The position numbers were made by a program, and so were the translations under genes. From the NCBI GenBank assembly GCA_031841125.1, contig CM063106.1, positions 8,928,001 to 8,992,000 of the forward strand: a stretch of 64,000 nucleotides of DNA, written 5' to 3'. This DNA comes from Acanthococcus lagerstroemiae (Eukaryota; Arthropoda; Insecta; Hemiptera; Eriococcidae). The notes beneath the pieces were generated by a model that had not been told where the DNA came from, did no database searches, and saw only the letters and a program-made list of their open reading frames with translations. Positions 41,101-49,260 of the stretch are shown one piece after another; positions within the stretch are counted from its first letter, which is position 1; the number at the start of each line of letters is the position of its first letter.

Positions 41101-44100
41101 TATTCTAGGAGGGTAAGGTGGAAGGATGTTAGGAATACTTGAGAGCAACACACAACAGAGAATGAATGAATAACTAAATAAGTGAGTGAATCACTAAATT
41201 AGTAAGTGAGTGACGGAGTGCATCACTGACTTATTGAGTGAGTGCTGGAGTGAGGAAGTGAATGAATAACTGAATTAGAGAATGAGTGAATGACTCAGTA
41301 AGTGAGTGAATCACTAAATAAGTAAGCAAATGATTGGGTGAGTGAATCACTGACTTATTGAGTGAGTGACGTAGTGAGGAAATGAATGAATAACTACATT
41401 AACAAATTAAGGAATAACTAAGTAAGTGAGTAAATCGCTGCGTCACTCAGCAAGTGAGTGAGTAGTTGAGTGAATCACTAAATAAGTAAGCAAATGACTG
41501 TGTGAGTGAATCACTGACTTATTGAGTGAGTGACGTAGCGAGGAAATGAATGAATAACTACATTACAAAATTAGTGAATAACTAAGCAATTGAGTGAATC
41601 GCTGAGTCACTCAGTAAGCGAGTGAGTAATTGAGTGAATCACTAAATGAGTAAGCGAGTGACTGAGTGAATCACTGAGTCACTGAGTAAGTGATTGAGTA
41701 ACAGTTTGAATAACTAAATAAGTAAGCGAGTGACTGAGTGAATCACTAAATACGTAAGCAAGTGACTGAGTGAATAACTGAATAACGGAGTAAGTGATTA
41801 ATTAACTGAGTGAATCACTAGACTGAGTGAGTGACGGAGTGAGGAAGTGAATGAATAACTACATTACAGAATGTAACCCTGATCGAGGGGAATATTTCAT
41901 TTAAAGGCATAGGAAGAAATCTCAAAATATCATGAAAACGAAAGCGTTTATCGAAAAAATGATTAGGACAACATTTATAGTACATAAAATTTTCCTTCCA
42001 CTGAGATCAATTTCATTTCAATCTGATGCATTTTTCTAAAATATGTAGGGTTTCAATAGTTCCTTTTTTTTTCACGTGCCTAAAATTATAGAGGGCGACT
42101 CTTTCGCGCTGGCAGTCCGAATAGTCATTGAAATTTGAAATTCAACGTTTGCTACCGATTTTCAGATTTTCGATTGTTTCAACCCTTCAAATAATATTCG
42201 ATACTCAGCTTGAAACCTTCTGCTTTCGACTGACTAGTCTCTAACAGGGGTCCAGGGTACTCCATTTTCAGAAATGAAATTTGACTTTCAATTTGGAAAG
42301 GTGGAGAAGAAAAATTTGCCGACAAATATTTTTTGAAAACTAAAAATTCGCCGACAAAATGTTTAAAAAATTACAAATTTGCCAACTTCTTAATCGAAAT
42401 ATTTCTTAATTGAAAAAAGAAAATAAATAAACAAACAAACATGCATAAAAATGAAAATTCAAATGAACAGTTTAAAATTTGCCGATTGTCAAATTATTGG
42501 GGGGGGGGGTGTCAAATGAACAGTCTTAAAATTTGCCAACTGCCAAAATATTGGGGGGGGGGGGGGAGGTTCAACTCACCACACTTTCGCCACTGCATTT
42601 CCCACACCCCATCCTTTCACCAAGAAATCAACATTTTTTCAAATCTGGTGTAATTATTTTTGTTTTTAACTTATCTCCGTACCTGTAATAGTTCACAACA
42701 TATTGGGAAACCAATTTTGGGCAGGAGGAGAGTTCAACATCACCAAATAGCACTCGGATCTAGGCGGAATGTATATCATGTTAATCGGGAAACCCTTTTC
42801 ATCATTTTCTACAAAATTCAACTTTTAATTAAAAATATTTAGTTTCTTTGGTTCGCCTGTTTATCAAATTATTACGTAAGCACTTTTTTTTCTATTTCAT
42901 TCACCTTCGTGGTAATGACTCACATAACTGTCGGGCTTTTCAGAGGAAGCCTGCGAAGTGCAAGATTTGTTTAAATTTTATTATCTGTAACCTGATGGTG
43001 TATCTTGAACGTTGGGAAAATTATACATTGTTAACATTGTCGGATTTTTCTTCGTTTCCTGTGTGCCATTCTGCAGTTCTGACGTTAATTTCTACTGCCG
43101 GGTTTGGGTTAATTACATAACTAACTCGGGTTGAGACCTTCAACGTCACTGTCGTGAACTACATTATAATACAATTTTACTTTTCGTGTTACGAGATATA
43201 GTTTCGCTTCAGTGAATTGTAGTTCGCGCTATAAATTACTATTATTCGTTATAGATCAAGTTCTGGAATTTACAATAATTGTATTCTCACTTACACGGTG
43301 CCTGAAGTACGCAGTAGACTGAACGGTGACCCTGAATATACGTAGTCAAAATTGTACTTGGATGTTTTTGGAGTTCATGATTGATATACAAAGGTTTGTC
43401 TAATTTTAATCGAAGTTACTCGAGACTATTCTACTCGGAATTTGTAGGCGAATGTTTGGAAAAATAAATGAAAAACCGATATGCATTCGAATATCCTTTC
43501 CCAGACCCAACCAAATGTCAAAATCGCGTCTTGTAGCGGTGACGGCATTGGAAAGTATCGAGACTGAGGCGGATTCAAAAAGAGGAACACCAAAGACTAC
43601 AACCCTCCATTTTTCCCAAGGAAATTTAACACAGGGATTACGAGACCACATTACTATAGTCAATTTCGCGCAGGCCCCAATTAGTTATGCAATAACCTTT
43701 TTAAATCATATTTTGCGTATAATCTGCCTATCGACTCGAGTTACTAGGTGCTGAGGAATTCTAACGAAGAGAAAAATTCGCGACGACACAAGTGACCGCT
43801 GGTCTTCACAAACAAAAACATTTTGTACCCGAAGCACGGCGGTTGACCTCAATGGCCAGCACGATATTACACTTTGTTTTTCAAGTCCACCGCTAGTGCC
43901 AATTTCAATTTAAGTGGAAAATTTCTCCGGCTCAGTTTCAACCGCTTTCAAATTCCAACTTGGTACAAATGTAATTAAAAATATTCGTTTGAGTAAAAAT
44001 GCAAGAAATATAACACTTTCACTTCTCCATCATTTGATAGTTCTACTTTTGCGTTAGAATTTTTTTTTTGCTTTCCTGGAAACCAGGTCAAAACGTCGCT

Positions 44101-44162
44101 AACTACGATTTTTCTTAATTACCTGCTGCATTTTCCACAATGGTCGTGAGTATTGCTGCCAT
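11160..44162 (-). CDS. Winged-helix plus phosphorylase-superfamily (PNP/UDP) protein, 14 exons over 33 kb
   Basis: Predicted coding exons, 5' to 3' on the minus strand: 44123-44162, 35352-35417, 31991-32146, 27215-27409, 26987-27106, 26781-26892, 24794-24908, 19780-19915, 19381-19458, 18122-18247, 17543-17669, 11982-12108, 11543-11727, 11160-11457. All have GT/AG borders and matching phases, giving 626 residues (600 without the 78-bp exon). Residues 1-195 are a family-specific N-terminus (FRVFLVNAQTGAHTQ, FWFKPVVLV). About 197-262 look like a winged helix (ITEQRVLDVIESSYPNPVTIVELS ... WEEETIKNYLNVLQNKGLI). About 275-620 are a nucleoside phosphorylase/MTA-nucleosidase fold: NVYTLGNIGVHRVV, VGVGGGVP, LGDVVVSH, GPIASG, and SFAVVRGIADY with the usual general-acid Asp. 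Substrate is unknown. The starting exon (13 codons plus one base) is the least certain; the phase and donor fit. Confidence 0.85.
12666..12703 (-). ncRNA. Hammerhead-ribozyme-like motif, left arm of the Penelope-like element
   Basis: On the minus strand the order is TCCA, CTCAAGA, a GGC...GCC hairpin, GAAA, GCGC, TC, TGGA. That is a minimal type I hammerhead layout with stem I TCCA/TGGA, stem II GGC/GCC, a self-complementary GCGC stem III and a UC cleavage site. The core G of CUGANGA is C here, so this copy should be inactive. Confidence 0.5.
13250..13287 (+). ncRNA. Hammerhead-ribozyme-like motif, right arm of the Penelope-like element
   Basis: The layout is TCCA, CTGAAGA (13254-13260), GGC...GCC, AAAA where GAAA is expected, GCGC, TC, TGGA. 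The CUGANGA core is intact but the GAAA box has lost its G. The two arms are damaged at different core positions, which points to an intact ancestral motif. Confidence 0.5.
13324..14602. other. Intronic DNA, old repeat similarity only
   Basis: No coding exon is recognised. Around 14100-14400 the phrase ATATTCGAAATC recurs (about 14233 and 14372) and resembles 23210-23380, indicating an old dispersed repeat with no definable ends. Confidence 0.4.
14603..14759. mobile_element. Palindromic TA-flanked MITE, family B copy 1
   Basis: TA dinucleotides flank it (14601-14602 and 14760-14761). The core carries GACTACGCG, CATAGTCGGATTCGGCAT and GCGCCCGT, shared with copies at 27527 and 58424, with ATTTTGAATCCAACC / GGTTGAATTCAAAAT as inner inverted arms. 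This copy is the most diverged and its core is inverted relative to the other two. Confidence 0.7.
15437..16019. repeat. Spaced repeats of a GTCCNTCGGCATGG motif
   Basis: Versions of TGTCCGTCGGCATGGCT occur at 15437, 15632, 15822, 15978 and 16004. The first three are about 190-195 bp apart, as if from a decayed tandem array; the intervening sequence is only weakly alike. Confidence 0.4.
16825..16937. mobile_element. Short palindromic MITE rich in GTTAAC
   Basis: The left arm TAGTCGTACAAT with GAGTTAAC repeats pairs with the right arm ending ATTGTACAACTA. TA occurs at both outer edges, so a TA target duplication is plausible. It is non-coding and intronic. Confidence 0.55.
19381..19458 (-). 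CDS. In-frame 78-bp exon of the phosphorylase gene (possible cassette)
   Basis: The acceptor is TTCCTATTCCTCAG ending at 19459 on the minus strand, and the donor is G|GTAAGG at 19380. The exon adds 26 codons in phase 1-1, reading GDSDNCSNHESDSGRITEKTIFTTRFG (with shared codons) between YTTVG and GESNVYTLGNIG. Because both borders are in the same phase and the length divides by three, the transcript stays in frame with or without it. The Ser/Asp/Asn-rich start suggests a flexible loop at the entrance to the phosphorylase domain. Whether it is constitutive or alternative cannot be told from DNA. Confidence 0.6.
20305..20880. mobile_element. hAT-like MITE with perfect 8-bp target duplication
   Basis: GCAATAAG occurs at 20297-20304 and 20881-20888. 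The ends are CAGGGATGTTCCCAT and, reverse-complemented from the right, CAGTGATGTCCCCAT. Subterminal G/C runs (GGGGGGCTACCGGGGC; GAGCCCCCCCCC) are inverted. No coding capacity. Confidence 0.85.
20889..22410. other. Very AT-rich intronic DNA
   Basis: A stretch of about 20990-21460 is unusually A/T-dominated. GATC-containing phrases recur at 22120-22380 (repeated GATCTTAGAT/AGATCA), suggesting an old simple or tandem repeat. No exon is recognised. Confidence 0.4.
22411..22631 (+). mobile_element. tRNA-derived SINE, copy 1
   Basis: The head reads like a tRNA with an A box (TGGCCGAGTGG, 22423-22433) and a B box (TGTTCGAGCCC), giving an internal RNA polymerase III promoter of Ser/Leu-like type. 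A body of about 140 bp follows (ACTCGCTACATTTCGACC, GAAGAGGGCTAAAACAGC, GAGGTAATGC). The same layout recurs inverted at 36456-36671. No cloverleaf acceptor end is present, so it is not a working tRNA gene. Confidence 0.85.
22632..24351. other. Intronic DNA with simple and dispersed repeat traces
   Basis: A G-run lies at about 22698-22711. At 22632-22672 a phrase GTGTCCATTCT...TTTTCCAGGTTTTCCAGA recurs inverted near 24418-24452, so the two may be ends of one dispersed repeat family. The phrase GATATTCGAAATCAGCGAC recurs at about 23226 and 23350. No exon is recognised. Confidence 0.4.
24352..24452. repeat. 27-bp tandem repeat, about 2.3 copies
   Basis: Two identical 27-bp units (24352-24378, 24379-24405) begin ACAAAATTCCCTGATTT and end CCAGACGG; a third diverges into TTTTTCAGGTTTTCCAGA. 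It is the terminal part of a dispersed repeat related to 22632-22672. Confidence 0.65.
25506..26285 (+). pseudogene. LINE reverse transcriptase 3' fragment (RTE-like)
   Basis: Translations in shifting frames read KVGLKMNMSKTKYTRMS, then YRNKKVSLNTKIKISDICTLPQLSYGAQLWALTKPQ, then RSMERRLLGIKLKDKVRN, DIGARANQIKFKYAGHNIART and YAQEWTDKK. These are the thumb and C-terminal segments of an endonuclease/reverse transcriptase LINE. Frameshifts and stops throughout show it is dead. The 3' end runs into a TTATTATTATTAC simple repeat, as RTE-type elements often do. Confidence 0.75.
27527..27695. mobile_element. Near-perfect palindromic TA-flanked MITE, family B copy 2
   Basis: TA lies immediately outside both ends (27525-27526 and 27696-27697). 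The left arm GGGCTCTATAGTTTCACCTG is matched at the right as its reverse complement, and pairing continues through TATACTAAGCCGCCATTTTG, so nearly the whole 169 bp can form one hairpin. The loop region carries ATGCCGAATCCGACTATGCG and CGCGTAGTCGATTCGGCAT. Confidence 0.85.
28022..28205. repeat. 10-11 bp periodic AAGACT array, copy 1
   Basis: RAGACT-like hexamers recur at steps of 10-11 bp or multiples (for example 28028, 28047, 28067, 28078, 28088). Similar arrays occur at about 40010-40330, 48145-49260 and 58850-59310. Confidence 0.6.
28206..29767. other. Intronic DNA, no bounded feature
   Basis: Homopolymer C runs occur near 28630 and 29583, and short WW-rich tracts near 29340-29480 (TAATTACC-type repeats). 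I see no exon or element ends. Confidence 0.4.
29768..30784. mobile_element. About 1-kb non-autonomous element with terminal inverted repeats
   Basis: The left end GTAAGGTAGAGTAGCCTAATATGGAC region pairs with the right end, whose reverse complement is AAGTAAGATAGCCTATTATGGACC; both continue into GGACCACC. The interior has C and G runs (30379, 30659) and no transposase. Confidence 0.6.
30785..31990. other. Intronic DNA, no bounded feature
   Basis: I see no coding exon, RNA or element ends between the 1-kb element and the exon at 31991. Confidence 0.4.
33283..33890 (-). pseudogene. Ty3/gypsy reverse transcriptase fragment
   Basis: On the minus strand the frame reads FSALDINMAFWSIPI, then KTGFVTQSGQWQWRCMLFGFKNSPAIFQR, then VNYTDNILIYSKTIEGHM, and after an interruption QHLEQLMQAIIKEGFRLKFVKCNFAAHLIKYLGHII. 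These are the palm motifs of a Ty3/gypsy polymerase. The catalytic Y.DD is YTDN, so it is inactive. Between GHM and QHLEQ lies a 75-bp palindromic insertion with an in-frame stop. No integrase, protease or LTR is seen. Confidence 0.85.
33487..33561. mobile_element. 75-bp palindromic insertion inside the gypsy fragment
   Basis: AGGAGTTATCTGTCAAAA starts it (33487) and its reverse complement ends it (33561), with GGCCCC/GGGGCC next inward. CATATG flanks both sides (33481-33486, 33562-33567); removing the insert and one CATATG restores a continuous polymerase reading, so the hexamer looks like a target duplication. Confidence 0.7.
33986..34708. mobile_element. Foldback element with repeated GCGTCCC motifs in both arms
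   Basis: The left arm has five copies of CAGTTGCGTCCCA or close variants (33986, 34016, 34049, 34071, 34097), 22-33 bp apart. The right arm has three inverted copies (34622, 34654, 34695; GGACGCAATTG). A mariner fragment lies between the arms. Multi-copy short repeats inside inverted arms are the mark of foldback-type elements; exact ends are not clear. Confidence 0.6.
34188..34502 (+). pseudogene. mariner transposase C-terminal fragment with right terminal repeat
   Basis: The frame from 34188 reads DLAPSDFHLFPSLKCHLGGKKF, the conserved mariner segment around the third catalytic residue, then the C-terminus with two in-frame stops. It is followed by TTACTTTTGGGATTGCCCTTGTA (34480-34502), which is the mariner terminal repeat type, and TA. 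The 5' part is missing. Confidence 0.8.
36456..36671 (-). mobile_element. tRNA-derived SINE, copy 2
   Basis: On the minus strand it begins GCCGGTCTGATTGGCCGAGT, has a B box GGGTTCGAGCC, and then the same body as 22411-22631 (ACTCGTTACATTTCGACC, CAAGAGGGCTAAGACAGC, GAGGTAATGC). It ends in TCTCAACCC-complement sequence near 36470. Roughly four-fifths of positions agree by eye. Confidence 0.85.
36824..38240 (-). pseudogene. Composite LINE relic: endonuclease, RT start, RNase H and C-terminal finger
   Basis: Reading 5' to 3' on the minus strand: an endonuclease end (WRTWISPDARIRNEIDHVLVND, SDHRVVRG, 37905-38141), an RT beginning (MVLLFKKGNKKEIENYRPISL, about 37590-37660), then an RNase H stretch (QAEVMAITVAID, YICTDSQTAIRALSS, and IQIADKLAKES at about 37300), then a C-terminal segment (GEEEETSIHILC, DGTRRETLGLEYP, 36824-37000). 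The RT core is deleted: VSKAFIKIV joins almost directly to QAEVMAI at about 37565. The endonuclease/RT part looks RTE-like, whereas the RNase H belongs to other LINE clades, so two elements may have merged. Confidence 0.7.
38241..39639. other. Intronic DNA, no bounded feature
   Basis: No exon, RNA or element ends were recognised in this intron segment. Confidence 0.4.
39640..40005 (+). pseudogene. LINE reverse transcriptase palm fragment (RTE-like)
   Basis: Frames read FIAFHKAFDSIEHQYL (the F.D..KAFDS.. motif), then YIRLDRKGQEFEVSRKVNMG (the GVRQGD region, decayed) and VADDLILLNTNQEDLEKM (the catalytic ADD motif). Several stops and frameshifts separate them. Confidence 0.7.
40006..40335. repeat. 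10-11 bp periodic AAGACT array, copy 2
   Basis: AAGACTCTTCA, AAGACTTGATCA, AAGATTCTTGCA, AAGATTCGTCAAGACTGTTC and similar phrases recur to about 40330, the same family as 28022, 48145 and 58850. Confidence 0.55.
40748..41010 (+). repeat. Direct repeat flanking the minisatellite, left copy
   Basis: AAACTTGACTTTCAGTT, AAATTTGCCGGCAAATTTT, AAAATTTGCCGACAAAATGTT, AATTGAAAAATA, AACAAACAAACG-like and ACAGTTTCAAAATTTGC occur here in the same order as in 42275-42520. Confidence 0.65.
41146..41872. repeat. GTGA-rich minisatellite
   Basis: About 700 bp consist of degenerate units such as GAGTGAATCACTAAATAAGT and GTGACTGAGTGAATCACTGA. The unit is roughly 30-36 bp built from four-base GTGA/AGTA steps. 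It ends near GAATAACTACATTACAGAAT. Confidence 0.85.
42275..42520 (+). repeat. Direct repeat flanking the minisatellite, right copy
   Basis: Same order of phrases as 40748-41010 (AAATTTGACTTTCAATTT, AAATTTGCCGACAAATATT, AAAATTCGCCGACAAAATGTT, ACAGTTTAAAATTTGCCGA, ATTATTGGGGGGG). A third partial copy of the last part follows at 42510-42570. Confidence 0.65.
42600..44122. other. Intronic DNA, no bounded feature
   Basis: First intron of the phosphorylase gene as predicted. Two open frames of 90-100 codons on the plus strand lack family resemblance and splice support. Confidence 0.4.
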
Positions 44163-45386
44163 TAGCTTGTCACAGAAACATAAAACCGTTACAAGGCCAG
44201 CAGAGCCATATTAGTCATACGTTCACCGATGAATTCACTCGCTCTCCCACTGAATACTAAAACTCCGTCGTTTTCTTACAGCAAAATACCTATTAATACG
44301 AATTCGATGACTAAGTAAAGCGATTCGTGCATGTGCTGTTGTTGGTTACCCATTACATGTTATGTCAATACTTTCAACAGACAATTTTATGTAAAAATAT
44401 GGCATGACTTCATAATAATGCACAGAAGTTGTAAAAAAAAAATAAAAAAAATAGAAAATGTGCTTTTTACATGAAATCCGAGAACATCGCCCATTAGCTT
44501 TCGTGTTTGATAGTCTCGAGGCATGCTCAGATTGAAATATAATTTCCAAATGAGATTTATAGCCAGTGTAAGCAATAACGTTCCAAAACCGAAGACTCAG
44601 CGGAAAAAGAAATCGAGGTTAATGTATGATTTATGAATCAGTTAGATTGTATTAACTGCCGTGTGACAGTACACATTTCTTGGGTAGAGAAATGAAAGTC
44701 ACAAGTCCGCACTGTAAAATGCAACAAAGAGTGTACTGAAACTAAAAATAGAAAAAGGTAGCAATTTGGTTGCTTTATGCCAAAAATTGCCCGTGTGAGT
44801 TCTTTTACCCGTGCGAGCCAGGGGCGTCGCAGGATTTTTTTTTTGGGGGGGGGGATTTTTTTAGTAGTGTTGACCTACATTCATCAGCGTTGGTGGATTT
44901 TTTGGGGGAAGGGTGTAGTATGTAATATTAAAGTGTCTAACAGTCATTTAAATCATTTATTTTCAGTCATGGTCATTTAAAAATTTAAGAATCAGCAAAT
45001 CTTACCTTGAAAGAGAAAACACTGGAAAATTCTATTATAATGACCAGAGCTGCAATTTTTATGCAAATGCATATTTTTATCTATGGCGTATAGGTTTAAG
45101 TTTCAAAAGATTTCCACAAATCACTGAATTCTGAGTCAAATGAGCAGCACTTCATCCTGCATATTTCGCATATTTTGGCATTTACCGCATATTTTGCACC
45201 AATTCTGCTTATTTTCCAATTTTTTCCCGCCAATCATCAAGAAATTACGAATAGGTGCATCATTTCCTAGGTGCATCTCCTATTAAAAGAAGATTGGACT
45301 CTCAAGGAGATACTTTACTGGATCATTTTAAAATATGATAAAAATTGTCTCAGTGTATCCAACTTAATTTTTCCTTTTAAATGATA
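44163..45386. other. Upstream region of the phosphorylase gene
   Basis: It should hold the promoter and 5' leader of the minus-strand gene, but no clear core promoter motif is visible. A hAT-like end CAGGGGCGTCGCAGGATTTT begins at about 44818, followed by a G-run; I could not find its partner. Confidence 0.4.
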
Positions 45387-46186
45387 CAGAGTTGGGCGTT
45401 ATTCGAATAATATAAATAAAAGTTCAATCATTATTCGTTATTCATGATTCATCAACTCGTAAAACTATTCATCAATCATTATTCAGTAAAATGAAGATGT
45501 GAATAATATTTGTCAATCATCGTTATTCGTTATTCATTGCGGACCCAGTAACAAAACAAAAAATTTAACGAGGATCAGTGGCGTAGCCAGGATTTTTCCA
45601 AAGGGAGCCGGGGGGGGGGGGGCAAAATAAGATTTTCAAGAAAAAAAAAAGTCTAAAATATAAGTATATATTTTTTTGGGGAAATATATATGTTTTTTTG
45701 GGGGGTGGGGTAAAAATATTTATTGGGGTCCCCCCCCCCCCTCTTACGACACGCCACGCCACAGACGAGGATTGTTCTTCAACTAGGTGAGTAGTTGCAT
45801 GTCTTACCTCATCCCGGTACTAGGTAACGGCGAAAACTATGTACCTATCCACAATAAAAAATTGTTATCCCCCCCCCCCAAAAGAATAAATAAATTGTAG
45901 ACTAGTCAGAGGGGAGGGGACAAATGACTGCGCCAGGGGAGGGAAACGCCCCCTTGGCCCCACTTTGGCTACGGGTCTGATTTCATTATTCGCGTAATTG
46001 ATGTTATTGAATACTGATTACTGAATAATGAATGACTACTCGTTATTCATTCTTACAACTAACGAATAGTTTATTCGTTATTCATTATTCATGCGCTTAT
46101 GAATAACAAATAAAATATTCATTATTCATGAATAACGAATAAAGGTTGCGTTATTCATTATTCGAATATTATTCTGCCCAACTCTG
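45387..46186. mobile_element. 800-bp hAT MITE, perfect 8-bp target duplication
   Basis: AAATGATA lies at 45379-45386 and 46187-46194. The ends are CAGAGTTGGGC (45387-45397) and its exact reverse complement GCCCAACTCTG (46176-46186). Both subterminal regions are made of ATTCGTTATTCATGATTCAT-type repeats. It contains a second hAT MITE at 45576-45764. Confidence 0.92.
45576..45764. mobile_element. 189-bp hAT MITE nested in the 800-bp one
   Basis: ACGAGGAT flanks it at 45568-45575 and 45765-45772. It begins CAGTGGCGTAGCCAGGATTT and ends ACGCCACGCCACAG (reverse complement CTGTGGCGTGGCGT). It has inverted G and C runs. Further down, 45906-45985 (GGGGAGGG..., GCCCCACTTTGGCTACGGGTCTG) looks like one end of a third related element. 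Confidence 0.85.
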
Positions 46187-46194
46187 AAATGATA

Positions 46195-48144
46195 TACCCA
46201 TATTAAATTTACTATGTATCACTGTTTTCATGAAATTTTCAAATTTTTGGTTGCTCTGTCCAAAAAAGGATTCTATTTGCATGCTCGGTTGCGGATTCAA
46301 TCAGATTCATGTTACTTACTTGTTTTGGTTGTTTTACTCGCCAGTAGACACCATGTACACATATTCAAAGAAATACAAGGGGAAAAAATCGGAAAATGAA
46401 TTTTTTTGAATTTTTGTATTACACACTACGGACTTATAACGACGTTCATTTCTCCAGAAATGATACAACATTAAACGTTTCGTTCTATTTACATTTCTAA
46501 ATGGTCCACAATGTTGAGAGGTTCATTTTTTAAACAGTTACACACCTTTTTATAGAGTTTTAAATATTCATCTATTTATAGATAGAAGGGAGGGGTCACA
46601 ACAGAAATTGCATTAAATAGGGCTCTCCGTACACTTTATGAACAATTTATGTGTACAATGGAAATTTAACGATTGAAAATGAAAACAATAAAAATAAATA
46701 AAAAACATCAAAATACGATATAAGAAGTAATGCGGAGCGGCTGGGTCCAGAGGAGGGAGGAGAGAGGATGGGTATCCCATGAAGAAATGAGATAGCCCAT
46801 TGAGAGAGGAAGCCAGAGTTTGAGGCACACCAACACCAGGCATAGGTGACCAGAGAACCCAATAAACCACGACAGTGACATAGTGCGAGCAGACACTTTA
46901 AAGGGCTTGTTTGATACTATGATCAAATACTACATGTTTGGAACAGGAGTGGATTAAAGTAATGATTTGTCCTTGAACGTTTCAGTGAGAATGTTACCAT
47001 CCTACGCAGAGTTCAGAATTGTGCCACTGGTCATCATTCCGTAAATAAGATCACGAAGGAGCTGCAATGATCAGGGTGTCTATCAAATACAAATTTGTGG
47101 AATTCATGACTTTTTTACGATATTTCCATGATATTTTTCAAGGGCTCACAATATTCATGTCACATGTCCTAAATTGCAAAAACAAAAACTAATTTAGACG
47201 ATTCAGTGATACTTCTTCAATTTCTTCCCTTGCTAACATTTTGGAGTTCACGTTTAACAAGATGATAAAATAATAAATTTAAGAATATGTATATTGAAAA
47301 TTCATATATATATATATTTTTTTTCAATGACAAAATGAAAATAAGATCCGTACCTAACTACCTATTATGTCAAGTACATGTTGTCGCTGGTCAGGCTCTA
47401 TATTTTGGTAAATTTTTTTGTCGCAAAGAATTTGGAGAGAATCATGATTTTTTGGGAAAATTGAAATCATGGCTTTCATGACTGGTAAACACCTCGAATG
47501 ATGCAATATTTCTTCTTTTGGATAGACTAAGCATTTCTAAACCTGCTTAAACGTTAGTGTACGGTATATTAAATTAATAATACTGAAAAGTCCTAGGATA
47601 CATAAATTTCAAAAAACCCTTCTGATATTTTCGATGACTTCCACGGTTTATTTTGTAACAGGATTCCATGTAATAGAGCTGCAAGTTTGAGGTGAGATCT
47701 GACCAATGAGCAAAGGGTATTTTAACACGTTTAAGTGCACAACTGAACAGCTCTATCTTTCAGGAAGCAAACACTTTATGGCTGGAGAAAGACTCAACTT
47801 TCTATAGGCATGATCGCAACACTACTAGCTTCAGAAGAATTTTCTGTTAACTGCCACAGAATTTACTGTATTAAGACAACGTGGCTATGGCATCTGAACA
47901 TGTTCCTTCTTGCACTCACCGTGATTCTCCAACACACACATTCCAATTTACTATGGCGCAGTAGACTTGTGCGAAGCCATCAGTAAGGCCTGTATTTACA
48001 AAGAAAAATAGAGAGGGGCTTAAAGTAGAATCTGAGAGCTGCATCATGTCTTATCAGGCCTACAAAACTTATTTTTACTAAGAAGTCTTGGAATGTTATT
48101 CATTTTGCCACCTAGTTCTCAGCCTCATTGGTTGAGATTTGATA
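46195..48144. other. Intergenic DNA, no bounded feature
   Basis: Several open frames overlap on the minus strand at 46613-46926 but show no domain and no conserved-looking composition. No RNA gene or element ends were recognised. Confidence 0.4.
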
Positions 48145-49260
48145 AGATTACTAGACTCAGAACTATTCAAGACTACATAAAATCTTGTTCGAGTTTTCTA
48201 AGAGGGTTTAGATTCGTTAAAACCCCTTTAAAAATCGTTCAAACAAATAATGCAGGCTAATATATTCATTAAGAATTTAGTTAAGCCTTACAAATACTTT
48301 TTAAAAAATCTTTACGTCTACGTTAGGATACACTAATGCTTTATGAAGACGCCTTCAGATTTAGCTATGCCTTTGGGAGACACTGTTAAGACTTGCTAAG
48401 ACTTGTTGCGATGTTACGTGAAGACTATGCCAGGACTTGACGTTAATTAAATATCATTATGACTTTGTAACCAACGAGTTACGAATTACAAGACATCTCT
48501 AGCGTCTTCACGTTTATGTCAGAACTGGTTAAGATTATATTAAGACTCCTTAATACGATGTCGAGCCCCCCTGAAAAGTATTCAAAACTATATGAGGTTT
48601 TAAGATTTCACTGAGTGTTCAGAATCGTTAGGACTCATTAAAACTCAGAAGTGACAGCTTCCAAGACTACATTCAAACTCGTACAGATTCCAATCTTCGA
48701 AGGCTCATTTGGATTCTGTTAAGACTGTTTTAGGTACTGGACACTGTCAACACTTGCTGAGATTTGTACACTTTCACGATCCTATTCAACACATAAAAAC
48801 ACAGCGTGGGGACTTGTCAAGACACTGCTGAAACTCGTTAAGACTCTTCATGATTCGATTTAGACTCGTACAAATCCTGTGGAGCATTATCAAGACAATA
48901 CTGAAATTCGTTAAGACCGATGATTCTACTTAGACTGGTACAAACGTTGTGAGGAACTTCATAGTCTTGGGGGGAGGGGGAGCACACATCCCGTCATCTT
49001 ATTGCTGTAATTAATGCGCTAAAATACATTCTGAAATGTTCTTTTTGACAGCGTTGGGAAGGAAGGGGTTCTAACCCGGCAATTCCTCCCAGTTCTTATG
49101 CCGGTAGTTGGAGAGATTTTGGAGAGATTTATCAAGACACTGCTAAAACTCGGTAACACTTCACGACTCTATTTAGATATGTAAAAACTCTGTCGAGAGT
49201 AGTCAAGACATTGCTGAAATTTGCTAAAGCGAGGTAAGACTCAGCCAAAACTAGTTCAGA
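48145..49260. repeat. 10-11 bp periodic AAGACT array, copy 3 (largest)
   Basis: Over about 1.1 kb, versions of TTAAGACTCGTT/ TCAAGACACTGCT recur. In the clearest part the GACT/AACT/GATT tetramers start at 48811, 48821, 48832, 48842, 48852 and 48863, that is steps of 10, 11, 10, 10 and 11. It is non-coding. Confidence 0.7.

Noticed and set aside
41146..41872. CRISPR-like array
   Set aside because: The units are degenerate and contiguous with no unique spacers, and the DNA is eukaryotic; it is a minisatellite.
46613..46926. Overlapping 70-85 codon minus-strand frames
   Set aside because: Three frames are open at once, which reflects composition; none has a recognisable motif or splice sites.
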